A stretch of 64,000 bases of DNA. Source: Castellaniella sp040276065. Lineage in GTDB: Bacteria > Pseudomonadota > Gammaproteobacteria > Burkholderiales > Burkholderiaceae_B. Position numbers and translations under genes: made by a program. Below the pieces are notes generated by a model. It worked only from the letters and a program-made list of their open reading frames with translations, was not told the DNA's origin and ran no database searches. Location: contig NZ_JBELOI010000002.1 of assembly GCF_040276065.1 (NCBI RefSeq), forward strand, positions 62,001 through 126,000, given 5' to 3'. Below, piece after piece: positions 50,451 through 59,180 of this stretch; within the stretch, counting starts at the first letter, position 1, and each line of letters opens with the position of its first letter.

Positions 50451-52136
50451 TCACATCCTTTCAGGGGCCGAGACGCCGAGCAATCCCAGGCCGTTGGCGA
50501 GGACCTGGGCGGTGGCCTTGGCCAGGCGCAGCCGCGCGGCGCGCAGCGGCAGCGCATCGACCAGGATGCGCTCGGCGTTGTACCAGGCGTGGAAATCCGC
50601 CGCACAGTCGCGCAGCCAGAACGCCAGTTGATGCGGCGCCAGTTCCTGGGCGGCAAGCGTCAGGGTGCCCGGGTACTCGGCGAGCCTTTGCAGCAGCTTG
50701 ATCTCTGTAGGGGCCTCCAGGACGGCGGGGTCGGCCTCGTCGATCCGCGTTGCGAGCTCGGCGTGCTGGCCCAGCAGCGAGTGGATGCGCGCGTGGGCGT
50801 ATTGGATGTAGTAGACGGGGTTTTCCTCGCTGCGTGAGAGCGCCAGGTCCACGTCGAACACGAATTCGGAATCCGCTCGCCGCTGGGCCAGGAAAAACCG
50901 CACCGCATCGCGCCCCACCCAGTCGATCAGGTCGCGCAGGGTGACGTAGCTGCCGGCGCGTTTGGATATCTTGACCTCGGCGCCGTCGCGCATGACGCGG
51001 ACCATCTTGTGCAGCACGTAGGCGGGGTAGTCCCTGGGGATGCCCAGGTTCAGGCCCTGCAGGCCCGCCCGCACCCGGGCGATGGTGCCGTGGTGGTCGG
51101 TGCCCTGGATGTTGATGGCCCGGTGAAAGCCGCGCTCCCATTTGGAGACATGGTAGGCGACGTCCGGCACGAAGTACGTATAGCCACCCTCGGACTTGCG
51201 CATGACGCGGTCCTTGTCGTCGCCGGTGCCGAGTTCCGTCGTGCGCAGCCACAGCGCGCCGTCCCGCTCGTAGGTATGGCCTGCCGCGACCAGCGCCTGG
51301 ACCGTGCGGTCGACTCGGCCGCTGGTGTAGAGGGAGCTTTCCAGATAGTAGTGGTCGAAGCGCAGATCGAAGGCCTGGAGGTCGAGGTCCTGTTCGCGGC
51401 GCAGGTAGGCCACGGCAAAGCGGCGGATGGCCTCGAGGTCATCGAGGTCGCCCGCGGCCTGGACGGGCTCGCCATCGGCGGCCTGCAGCGTCGCGCGCGC
51501 CATGTAGTCGCGCGCAATGTCCAGAATGTAGTCGCCCTTGTAGCCATCGACCGGGAAATCCGGCGCATCGGGCTCGATGCCGCGCGCGCGCGCCTGGACG
51601 CTGATCGCCAGATTGTGGATCTGGTTGCCGGCGTCGTTGTAGTAGAACTCGCGGGTCACCTGGGCGCCTTGGGTGGCGAACAGTCGGCAGATCGAATCAC
51701 CCAGCGCCGCCTGGCGTGCGTGGCCGACGTGTAGAGGGCCGGTGGGGTTGGCCGAGACGAATTCGACCATGACCTTGTCCTCGGTTGGCGCGCGGTGGCC
51801 ATAGCCCGGACCCTTGTCGCGGATCGCCGCGAGCACCGCCTGGTGCGCGGCGGCGGCCAGTCGGAAGTTGATGAAACCGGGGCCCGCGACCTCGGCCTGG
51901 GCGATCAGGCTCGCGGACCGTTCGTCGGCCAGGATGAGGGCCACCAGGGCCTGGGCCAGCTCGCGCGGGTTGCGCCGCGCTGCGCGGGCGGCCTGCATGG
52001 CGACATTGCAGGCGATGTCGCCGTGGGCGGCGACCTTGGGTCGTTCGAGCGTGATCTCCGGCGTGGCCTCGGGGAGGGTGCGGGCAAGCGCGGACTGGAT
52101 GACGGCGATGAGCTGGGCGTGTTGCTCTGGTAGCAT
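50451..52136 (-). CDS. argS: Arginyl-tRNA synthetase
   Basis: This class I aminoacyl-tRNA synthetase charges tRNA-Arg. Its 561 residues hold the HIGH motif in NPTGPLHVGHARQ (near residue 126) and the KMSKS-equivalent VKISKRAGSYVT (near 370). The C-terminal DALR anticodon-binding domain includes ELAPHQLAFWLRDCAADFHAWY. ATG 52136 begins MLPEQHAQL, the start expected from Burkholderiales homologs. A GTG 11 codons upstream is less likely. It heads the argS-SPOR-dsbA block. Confidence 0.95.
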   Translation of the reverse strand: MLPEQHAQLIAVIQSALARTLPEATPEITLERPKVAAHGDIACNVAMQAARAARRNPRELAQALVALILADERSASLIAQAEVAGPGFINFRLAAAAHQAVLAAIRDKGPGYGHRAPTEDKVMVEFVSANPTGPLHVGHARQAALGDSICRLFATQGAQVTREFYYNDAGNQIHNLAISVQARARGIEPDAPDFPVDGYKGDYILDIARDYMARATLQAADGEPVQAAGDLDDLEAIRRFAVAYLRREQDLDLQAFDLRFDHYYLESSLYTSGRVDRTVQALVAAGHTYERDGALWLRTTELGTGDDKDRVMRKSEGGYTYFVPDVAYHVSKWERGFHRAINIQGTDHHGTIARVRAGLQGLNLGIPRDYPAYVLHKMVRVMRDGAEVKISKRAGSYVTLRDLIDWVGRDAVRFFLAQRRADSEFVFDVDLALSRSEENPVYYIQYAHARIHSLLGQHAELATRIDEADPAVLEAPTEIKLLQRLAEYPGTLTLAAQELAPHQLAFWLRDCAADFHAWYNAERILVDALPLRAARLRLAKATAQVLANGLGLLGVSAPERM

Positions 52137-52249
52137 GGAGTGCGGAAAAGTTTCGGGGTGCGGGAACACAGGCCCGGGTCGGGCCGATTCCGTCGAAACG
52201 GGATCGTCAGGGCATCCTGGAATGATAGCGTGATTTCAGCGGAGCCGCG

Positions 52250-55200
52250 CTACATCCGCAGACCCAGGGCCGACTCGAGCCACTGTCCGTATCCCTGCAT
52301 GTCGACTTCGCCCGCTACGCTGCCAGCCGCGCCGCGCCAGTCGTCCACACGCCGTATATAGGCTTCGAGCTCGCGTCGCCGGACGTCGCCGAGCTGTTCG
52401 TGACGGCCTTGAGCCATCAGGGTGGACAGGCCGCGGCTGTCCTGGATGGCGCGGTCGCTGTCCGCGAGCATCCGCTGCCATGCCGGGCGCTCGTCGTGCA
52501 GCAGCGCCTCGGTGACCTGGCGCTCCTCGGGCGCCAAGTCGGCAAAGGGCACCTGCGCCGCGCGCGCCTGCCACAGCATCCAGTTCAGCGCCACGTCGGA
52601 CAGATCGCCGGCGGGCTCGGGTTCGCCGGCGTGGTTCAGGCGCACGCCGCCGCCGATGTCGGCGTGCGCACCGATGAAGGGGGCCTCGACCGCATTGAGG
52701 TGGCCGGCGCCGTCGGCGGACAGCAGGGGGAACATCAGGCGGTATTCGTGCAAGGCGACGGCGTGCGCCACCCATTGCCAGGCATGGGCGATGCCCAGCG
52801 CGTAGCCGGCGTTGTGCGCCCCCAGCAGGCCGAATTGCGCCACCGAGTCGAACAGGCCCATGAAGCGCAGGTCCAGGCACAGGCCGATCGTTCCGCGCAG
52901 CGGGTCGTCGATCGAGAACCAGCCATCGCGGGTGTGCGCGGCGATCTGGTTGGCGAAGTGTCGGGCCAGGGCGGCGCCGCGGGAATAGCCGAGGATGTCG
53001 ATGGGGACGGGCTGGCGCGTGCCCTGGGCGCTCGCCAGCGAGTTGAGCAGCGACTGCCATTGGTTTCTGAGGATCTGGCCGGCGCTGGCCGCCGTGATGG
53101 CGTCCCAGTCCAGGTAGGCCTCGTTGCCGGGACCCGCATGGTAATGGACCGGACCGCCGGTGTAGCGCTGGGACAATTTCCAGACATTGCTCGCGGTGAT
53201 CCGATCGTGCCGGGAGCCATCGAAGGCCATCAGCAGCAGGCCCAACGGATCGACGTGGCGCATGGGCTGCTGACCGGCGTAGCCCAGCGCCTGCTGGCCG
53301 GGGAGGGGTCCGAGCGGATCGGGCTCGAGGTAGTGCATGGCCTCGGGCAGATAGCTGCGGAAGATATTGTCGTGCCAGCCCGTGGCCGGATCGTGGAACT
53401 GGCCGGGCAGGCGCAGGTCCAGATCCAGGTCGCCCGCCAGCCGTGCGGCGCGGCCGCCGACATCCAGGTCCGCCAGCCAGCGGATGCGGCGTGCCCCGTC
53501 GGTCGCCAGGCGCGGTGCGCCCAGCAGGTCGGCGTGGAGGGCGTAAAGCCTGGGTTCGCCATCGGTGCCAGTCTCGATGAGGCCGACCGGGGCCTCGTGC
53601 GCATAGATGAAGCGTTGGCTGACGCCGAAGGTCGGGGCGTTCGGAGCGGCCGCGCCCGGAGGCCGCCGCCAGATGGCCGCCACGCGATTGTCCAGGTAAT
53701 AGAGTTCGGTGTCGCCCTCGGGGCTGGTGCGTCGGATCTGCTGGCCTCGGCCGTTGTGGGTGTATCCGGCCACCATGCGACCGGTACGCTCGACCTGCGC
53801 GAGGCGGCGTTGCGGGCTGTAGCGCAGATCGAGACCCTCGGCCCGCGTGGGCAGGCCCGAGGCATCCCGCCGGATGGCCTGCGTCCGGCCGTCGGCCGCG
53901 TCGGGGGACGTGTGGGCGGGCGTGCGGACCGATTCGGTCAGCAGGGTGCCATCGGATCGCCAGGCCAGCCAGGCCTCGCGTGCGGCACGGGCCTCGCCGT
54001 CCAGGCGGAGGTGCTCGCGCAGGCCCGCCAGCCGCCCTTGCGTATCATAGGCGTAGTCGCGCGTGGCGCCGTATCCGGCCTCGGGCACGTCCTCGAGGCT
54101 GCGACGCACCAGGCCGGACGGGGCGTGCACGCGGCGCGAGAGCCAACGGATCGAGGCGCCATCGCGCAGCAGCAGGGTGTCGGCCCGGCCATCGGGGCCG
54201 GCATGGCTTGCCAGATGCAGGCCGTTGCCGTGGCGGTAGCCGGGTTCGCCCGCCACGGTTTCGATGACCGTGCGGCGCTCGCCGCTCGGTGTTTCCCAGA
54301 CGATGCCCGTGAGGCGGGCACCCTCGCCCCAGGCGTAGTGCAGGGCGCCGCCTTCGGGCAGGCCATGGCGCACGAGCCGCCCCTGCACGTCATGGGCGAA
54401 GGATTCCTCGTAACGCAGCGCGCCCGCGGCGTGCGGGCGCCGGACCGCGCGCCCGGCCACGCGGCCGAGCGCGTCGTGGCGCAGGGATTCGGTCTCGGCG
54501 GGATGATGGATGCGCACGAGCCAGGGGCCGCGCCAATCCAGGGTGGTGCGCAGCGTGTCGGCGCCGGCCCCACCGGCCTCCAGGGCGATGGGGCGCGCCG
54601 CCCGGTCATATGCGATGTCCAGGCGGTTGCCGTTCGCGTATTCGATGCGTTCCGGCAAGCCGCGTGCGTCATGGCGGATGCGGGTGACGCCGGTGAGGGG
54701 TGTGCGCCAGCCGTGTTCGCGCCGGCTGTGGTCGGACTCGAGGACCAGCCCGGGCCACCCTGGTGCCACGGGGACGGTGCGTGCGATTCGGCCCGCGCCG
54801 TCGCGGGCCAGGCGCAGGCCCCCCAGGCTGACCAGCCGGCCCTGGGGGTCGTATGCGGCCTCCAGGCCCGGGGGCGCGCAGCCCGGGCAGCCGTCGCCAC
54901 GCACTGCCCGCAGCACATGGCGGCCGCCGCGGATCGCATGGACGAGGTCGGTGCGCGATCCGTCGGCGCCCAGGACACGCGTGAGCCCTGCCTCGCCGGT
55001 CTGGTCGGGGTACAGGATGCGCAGGCGCCCGCGGCCCTGGTCGGGCGGGCCCGGCACGGCCTGCGTGACGCGGCCGGCGGCGTCGTAGGCCCAGCTGCGG
55101 ATCCGCGCCGTCCGCCCGCCGGGGTCGGCGAGTTCGACCCCCGTGATGGCGTGCGGGTGTCCGGCCTGATGGTCGGCCTCGTACACGTAATGGCGCTGCA

Positions 55201-55960
55201 TGTCGTCCGGGCGGACGACGCCGATCAGGCGCGCGCCGCCGGTCGGGCCCTGCTCGTATCGGTACTCGAAGCGCCCGGCCGGCGTGTCGATGTGCGCGAC
55301 GCGGGGGGGCGAGGCCGCCGGATCGTAGGCGAAGCGCAGGTCGCCGCCGTTTTGCGCGATCCGCTCGATGGCGCCGGCCAACGGCCCCGAGGCGTGGCGC
55401 AGGATGTGGATGGGCGCCTGCGCGGGCACCCGCAGGACGGTCAGCCGACCCTTGGCGTCGAAGGCCAGCGTCGTGCCGTCCGGCCAGCGCCAGAGGCGTC
55501 CCTGGGCGGAGACCTCGATGCGGCCGGCGGCCGCATCGCGCGACCGGCCATCGGCGCCGAAGCGCAGACGCGCGCCATCGGCCTGCACGATATGCCATCC
55601 CGTGCCGCGCGTCGTCAGGCGGAGGTCGTATTCGCCGTGCCATCCCGCGCCCCAAGGGCCGGGCGATCCATCGCCGGAACGGTGGATGCGGACCAGGGCC
55701 GGATAGCGGCCATCGGGCGGCGCGGGCAAATCGAGATCACGTTGGAATTTTTGGCCCGTCGCGAGGTGTACCGGATTGCCGATCCCCAGGTTCAGCGCGG
55801 GCTCGGTGGGCGGCGCCGTGAGAATCCGCGCACAGGGCAGGCCCTGCACCGGAGCGTGGCACATGCCTTGCGCGCCGGCGGGTGTGCCACCGGCCAGCGC
55901 CCAGCCGAGCAGCAGGATCGACGGCAGCGGATGCGGGCGGCGCGAGGGCTGGGCAGGCAT
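52250..55960 (-). CDS. Secreted Rhs/YD-repeat protein with C-terminal Tle1-like (DUF2235) lipase domain
   Basis: This is a 1236-residue protein. ATG 55960 follows AGAGGAG at 5-6 bp. A Sec-type signal peptide is visible (SILLLGWALAGGTPAGAQG, residues 14-32). Residues 55-905 are an Rhs core with many degenerate YD repeats, ending in YLEPDPLGPLPGQQALGYAG and VDPLGL. From about residue 909 a DUF2235 alpha/beta hydrolase follows. It has AFDGSRHDRITASNVWKL, the nucleophile elbow GYSRGAA (serine near 992), GLFDSVAQFG (aspartate) and FIGAHADIGGG (histidine near 1096), so the Ser-Asp-His triad is complete. Tle1 enzymes are phospholipase toxins. No VgrG, PAAR or immunity gene is adjacent. Likely an antibacterial effector; unproven. 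Confidence 0.88.
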   Translation of the reverse strand: MPAQPSRRPHPLPSILLLGWALAGGTPAGAQGMCHAPVQGLPCARILTAPPTEPALNLGIGNPVHLATGQKFQRDLDLPAPPDGRYPALVRIHRSGDGSPGPWGAGWHGEYDLRLTTRGTGWHIVQADGARLRFGADGRSRDAAAGRIEVSAQGRLWRWPDGTTLAFDAKGRLTVLRVPAQAPIHILRHASGPLAGAIERIAQNGGDLRFAYDPAASPPRVAHIDTPAGRFEYRYEQGPTGGARLIGVVRPDDMQRHYVYEADHQAGHPHAITGVELADPGGRTARIRSWAYDAAGRVTQAVPGPPDQGRGRLRILYPDQTGEAGLTRVLGADGSRTDLVHAIRGGRHVLRAVRGDGCPGCAPPGLEAAYDPQGRLVSLGGLRLARDGAGRIARTVPVAPGWPGLVLESDHSRREHGWRTPLTGVTRIRHDARGLPERIEYANGNRLDIAYDRAARPIALEAGGAGADTLRTTLDWRGPWLVRIHHPAETESLRHDALGRVAGRAVRRPHAAGALRYEESFAHDVQGRLVRHGLPEGGALHYAWGEGARLTGIVWETPSGERRTVIETVAGEPGYRHGNGLHLASHAGPDGRADTLLLRDGASIRWLSRRVHAPSGLVRRSLEDVPEAGYGATRDYAYDTQGRLAGLREHLRLDGEARAAREAWLAWRSDGTLLTESVRTPAHTSPDAADGRTQAIRRDASGLPTRAEGLDLRYSPQRRLAQVERTGRMVAGYTHNGRGQQIRRTSPEGDTELYYLDNRVAAIWRRPPGAAAPNAPTFGVSQRFIYAHEAPVGLIETGTDGEPRLYALHADLLGAPRLATDGARRIRWLADLDVGGRAARLAGDLDLDLRLPGQFHDPATGWHDNIFRSYLPEAMHYLEPDPLGPLPGQQALGYAGQQPMRHVDPLGLLLMAFDGSRHDRITASNVWKLSQRYTGGPVHYHAGPGNEAYLDWDAITAASAGQILRNQWQSLLNSLASAQGTRQPVPIDILGYSRGAALARHFANQIAAHTRDGWFSIDDPLRGTIGLCLDLRFMGLFDSVAQFGLLGAHNAGYALGIAHAWQWVAHAVALHEYRLMFPLLSADGAGHLNAVEAPFIGAHADIGGGVRLNHAGEPEPAGDLSDVALNWMLWQARAAQVPFADLAPEERQVTEALLHDERPAWQRMLADSDRAIQDSRGLSTLMAQGRHEQLGDVRRRELEAYIRRVDDWRGAAGSVAGEVDMQGYGQWLESALGLRM

Positions 55961-56053
55961 GGCGGCTCCTCTTTGGAAACCAGCCATTCTCCTGCTTGGC
56001 AGGGTGGGGAAGTTGCGTTAGTGTATCAACATGTCCATTGTGGGAATCCGACC

Positions 56054-56404
56054 ATGCTTGTCCTATTCCACTCCAAATCCGCCGCCGAAGTCCTGATGTT
56101 CGCCAGGCATGCCAAGCCGATTCTGGAGGCGGCTGGCAAGACCTTCGACGAGCTGGAACTGCCCGAGCGCGGCGTCATCACGCGGGCGCAACTCGATGCG
56201 GCGATCGCCGGCATCGAATCTGCGATCGCCGCCAGTCCCGAGCCCAAAAAGGAACATGACGCGGGCGGCCACGACGATGCGGCCGAACACCCGATCGAAC
56301 AATTTGTCAGCCTGGGCCGGCGCGCCTGGCCCTTGCTGGCCATGTTGCGCCTGGCTCGTGAAAAGGGCGAGGACGTGACTTGGGAGCCCGCGCCCCAGTG
56401 GTAG
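56054..56404 (+). CDS. DUF1840 family protein
   Basis: This small cytoplasmic protein has 116 residues and matches the DUF1840 family of betaproteobacteria (MLVLFHSKSAAEVLMFARHA at the start; IEQFVSLGRRAWPLLAMLR near residue 80). The family has no known function. The middle (residues 60-78) is acidic/histidine-rich (EHDAGGHDDAAEHP) and could bind metal. It is monocistronic, divergent from the Rhs gene (93 bp apart), and converges on leuA. Confidence 0.85.
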   Translation: MLVLFHSKSAAEVLMFARHAKPILEAAGKTFDELELPERGVITRAQLDAAIAGIESAIAASPEPKKEHDAGGHDDAAEHPIEQFVSLGRRAWPLLAMLRLAREKGEDVTWEPAPQW

Positions 56405-56475
56405 GGCGCTAGCCCCGACGGGGCTGGTCCGCGCCCAGAGGGGGATGGCCGGGTGGCCCGCCGCGTGCGCGTGGC

Positions 56476-58179
56476 TCAGGCCGCGACGTTCTCGCGGGCG
56501 GCGGCCTGGGCGCGGGTCGCCGCATGGCGGTTGATGGCGCTCAGGATCGCGAGGAATGAGGACGTCACGATGTCCTCGTGGATGCCCACGCCGAAACCCG
56601 AGGCCGCCTCGTCGATGCGCATCTCGACGTACGAGGCTGCGCGCGTGTCGGTGCCCGTGCCGATCGCGTGTTCCTGGTAGTCCATGATGCGCGCATCCAG
56701 ACCCAGGGCGTTGACGAAGGCCGAGATCGCGCCGTCGCCCTCGCCCTCGAGCTGGCGGATCGCGCCATCGACCTGCACTTCGATCTCGATGGCGAATTGC
56801 TTGCGGCCGTCGGTCTTGGGGCTGCCGGTGATGCGGTGGCGCACGAGTTTCCAGGGCGTCTCGCGATCCAGGTACTCGGACGAGAAGATGTCGTAGACGT
56901 CCTTGGGCGTGACCTCGCGACCGGTGTCGTCGGTGACGCGCTGGATGGCGCGGCTGAATTCGATCTGCAGGCGGCGCGGCAACACCAGGCCGTGCTCTTG
57001 CTCGAGCAGGTACGACACGCCGCCTTTGCCGGACTGGCTGTTGACGCGAATGACCGCATCGTAGCTGCGGCCCAGGTCGGCCGGGTCGATCGGCAAGTAG
57101 GGGACTTCCCAGACCGCGTCGGCCTGTTGGGTGGCGAAGCCCTTTTTGATGGCGTCCTGATGCGAGCCCGAGAAGGCGGTGAACACCAGGTCCCCGGCAT
57201 AGGGGTGGCGCGGGTGTACGGGCAACTGGTTGCAGTACTCGACACAGCGGCGGATCTCGTCGATATCCGAGAAATTCAGGCCCGGGTCGATGCCCTGGGT
57301 GTACAGGTTCAGGGCCAGGGTGACCAGGTCCACGTTGCCGGTGCGCTCGCCGTTGCCGAACAGGCAGCCTTCAATGCGGTCGGCGCCGGCCATGACGGCG
57401 AACTCGGCGGCGGCCACGGCCGTGCCGCGATCGTTGTGCGGGTGTACGCTCAGGACGATCTTGTCGCGCTCGGCCAAGTGCGTGTGCATCCACTCGATCT
57501 GGTCGGCGTACAGGTTGGGGGTGGTCGCCTCGATGGTGGCGGGCAGGTTCAGGATGATCTTGTCTTGCACGGTGGGTTGCCAGGCCTCGACCACGGCGTT
57601 GCAGACCTCGAGGGCAAACTCGGGCTCGGTGGTGCTGAAGACCTCGGGCGAGTATTCGTAGCGCCAATGGGTCTCGGGATGCTTGGCGACCTCGGCCTTG
57701 ACGATGAGGGTGCCCTGGACGGCGATCTGGCGGACCTCGTCGCGGCTCATGCGAAAGACGATCTTGCGAAAGGCGGGTGCGCAGGCGTTGTACATGTGGA
57801 TGATCGCGTGCTTGGCGCCCGCGGCCGCTTCGACCGTGCGGGCGATCAGATCCTCGCGGGCCTGGGTCAGCGCGATGATCGTCACGTCGTCGGGGATGCG
57901 ATGCTCGTCGACGAGCTTGCGCACGAAGTCGAAATCGGTCTGCGAGGCCGAGGGGAAGCCCACCTCGATTTCCTTGAAGCCGATCTTGATCAACTGCTCG
58001 AAGAAACGCAGTTTGCGCTCGACGCTCATCGGTTCGATCAGCGCCTGGTTGCCGTCGCGCAGATCCGTGCTCATCCAGATCGGGGGTTGCGCGATGCGGC
58101 GGCTGGGCCACGTGCGTTCAGAAAAATCATGGACGAACGGACGGAACGGGACGTATTTGTCGGAAGGATTCTTGATCAT
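56476..58179 (-). CDS. leuA: 2-isopropylmalate synthase (LeuA type 2)
   Basis: This enzyme condenses acetyl-CoA with 2-oxoisovalerate, the first committed step of leucine synthesis, and is feedback-inhibited by leucine. The 567 residues fit the long LeuA2 class. The metal/catalytic motif STDLRDGNQALIEPM is near residue 38, HPHNDRGTAVAAAEFAV near 248 and LFGNGERTGNVDL near 280. The C-terminal leucine-sensing domain spans 430-560. The ribosome binding site is weak (CAGGT). A leucine-rich leader peptide and alternative hairpins lie just upstream. The next genes of the pathway (leuCDB) are not in the window. Confidence 0.95.
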   Translation of the reverse strand: MIKNPSDKYVPFRPFVHDFSERTWPSRRIAQPPIWMSTDLRDGNQALIEPMSVERKLRFFEQLIKIGFKEIEVGFPSASQTDFDFVRKLVDEHRIPDDVTIIALTQAREDLIARTVEAAAGAKHAIIHMYNACAPAFRKIVFRMSRDEVRQIAVQGTLIVKAEVAKHPETHWRYEYSPEVFSTTEPEFALEVCNAVVEAWQPTVQDKIILNLPATIEATTPNLYADQIEWMHTHLAERDKIVLSVHPHNDRGTAVAAAEFAVMAGADRIEGCLFGNGERTGNVDLVTLALNLYTQGIDPGLNFSDIDEIRRCVEYCNQLPVHPRHPYAGDLVFTAFSGSHQDAIKKGFATQQADAVWEVPYLPIDPADLGRSYDAVIRVNSQSGKGGVSYLLEQEHGLVLPRRLQIEFSRAIQRVTDDTGREVTPKDVYDIFSSEYLDRETPWKLVRHRITGSPKTDGRKQFAIEIEVQVDGAIRQLEGEGDGAISAFVNALGLDARIMDYQEHAIGTGTDTRAASYVEMRIDEAASGFGVGIHEDIVTSSFLAILSAINRHAATRAQAAARENVAA

Positions 58180-58204
58180 GGCGATACCTGGCTGTGCGGT
58201 GTGT

Positions 58205-58287
58205 CATCCGGCGCGCGGATGCGAAAAGACGGGAACTGTGGCGGATGCAGGTTGCCGAACTGCCACGCGGCGCTAGGCCCGGCAACC
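58205..58287 (-). promoter_or_regulatory. Candidate leuA attenuator: alternative RNA hairpins
   Basis: On the transcript, GGTTGCC (58287-58281) at the end of the leader peptide can pair with GGCAACC (58256-58250). Further on, CGGATG (58210-58205) can pair with either of two upstream copies of CATCCG (58247-58242 or 58221-58216), giving mutually exclusive structures. Leader translation stalled at leucine codons would disrupt the first pairing. No long U-run follows the last hairpin. It lies 26 nt before the leuA start, so control of ribosome access is as plausible as termination. Confidence 0.55.
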
Positions 58288-58434
58288 GATCGGTAGCAGC
58301 AGTAGCGCAGGTAGGAGGGACGAAAGGAGCTGCAAGCGGGACGGGGCCGCCACGCGCACGCGCCCTGCCGCGGCGGATCGCGGCGGGAGAACGGAGGGGC
58401 TGCGTGAAATGCTCATAATGTGAAAGTCAACCAT
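58273..58434 (-). CDS. leuL: leuA leader peptide (attenuation peptide)
   Basis: This is a 53-codon frame that starts MVDFHIMSISRS and ends in a leucine-rich stretch, SRLQLLSSLLPALLLLPIG. Nine of those residues are leucine, and three use CTA, a codon rarely used in such GC-rich DNA. Leucine runs with rare CUA codons are the hallmark of the enterobacterial leu leader. ATG 58434 has GGAA 4-5 bp upstream; ATG 58416 is an alternative. The stop is 93 bp before leuA, and the hairpins above overlap it. The frame is too regular in context to be chance, but expression is unproven. Confidence 0.65.
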   Translation of the reverse strand: MVDFHIMSISRSPSVLPPRSAAAGRVRVAAPSRLQLLSSLLPALLLLPIGCRA

Positions 58435-58622
58435 ATTTTCCGGCGGCTGGCAAGGGGCCGGGCCCGCGCACCGTCCACCGCCGCGCGCATTGACACAGGG
58501 GCATTGCCCTCGGAATCGCCTGCGCGGCGCAGTTTTCGGGTTGCGGCCGATGCTCGGCGGGTCATGGAGCGCCGCAGGCGGATTGCCGGTGCGGAATGTT
58601 GTTGATTTGCACACCCGCGTGC

Positions 58623-59165
58623 TCAGTCGTTGTGCCGTGCCTGTTCCAGGGCGGCCCGTTGCCGCGCGGCCCGTTGCAGCTTGCCGGCGCGATCGGCGCG
58701 CAGCCCATCGCGGGCCCGTTGCAGGTCGGCGACGCGCAGGGGCTCGTCGCGTTCCTGCCAGGCCCAGAGCAAGACCTCTAGAGCAGGGGCCGACAGTCCA
58801 TTGGACAGCTGCGCGAAGGTGGCCTCGTCGATCGGCCTGCCACGGGCGGTGCGCATCGAGGCGCGCGCGAACAGAGCCAGAAAATAGGCTATGATGACCG
58901 TGCTCAACGCCACCAGCGCCCACCAGAAGAACGGGTTGTACCGCTGCATCAGCGCGGTAGCCTCGGCGCCCATCACATGCAGGCCCGCGTAGTCGATGCC
59001 GTCGCCGAAGGCCAACAGCCTGTTGAGCAAGTCATACCAGGCCAGGGCAACCACCGCGATCACGATTGTGACGATGATCTTGCGAGTCGCCGTCAGTTTG
59101 AACAAGGCGGTGCGCAAGATCGCGTGATCCTGGCGGCTGGGGTGTCGTGTCTGTTCGGAATTCAT
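58623..59165 (-). CDS. Hypothetical two-helix inner-membrane protein
   Basis: I do not recognise this 180-residue protein. A cytoplasmic N-terminus of about 28 residues precedes two hydrophobic helices (about residues 29-52, IIVTIVIAVVALAWYDLLN, and 80-103, WWALVALSTVIIAYFLALFA). A charged, arginine-rich C-terminus (140-180) is predicted to be cytoplasmic and helical. There is no ribosome binding site before the ATG. It is divergent from rpoN with only 15 bp between the start codons. The role is unknown. Confidence 0.7.
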   Translation of the reverse strand: MNSEQTRHPSRQDHAILRTALFKLTATRKIIVTIVIAVVALAWYDLLNRLLAFGDGIDYAGLHVMGAEATALMQRYNPFFWWALVALSTVIIAYFLALFARASMRTARGRPIDEATFAQLSNGLSAPALEVLLWAWQERDEPLRVADLQRARDGLRADRAGKLQRAARQRAALEQARHND

Positions 59166-59180
59166 GATCGTATTTTAACT

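Noticed and set aside
52400..56054. Very long plus-strand open frame opposite the Rhs gene
   Set aside because: Only the last 116 codons (from 56054) are a recognisable protein (DUF1840). The rest mirrors the Rhs coding sequence and has no family features.
58388..58434. TTGACT on the minus strand as the leuA promoter -35 box
   Set aside because: No -10 box stands at a workable distance, and the leader start codon lies upstream of it.
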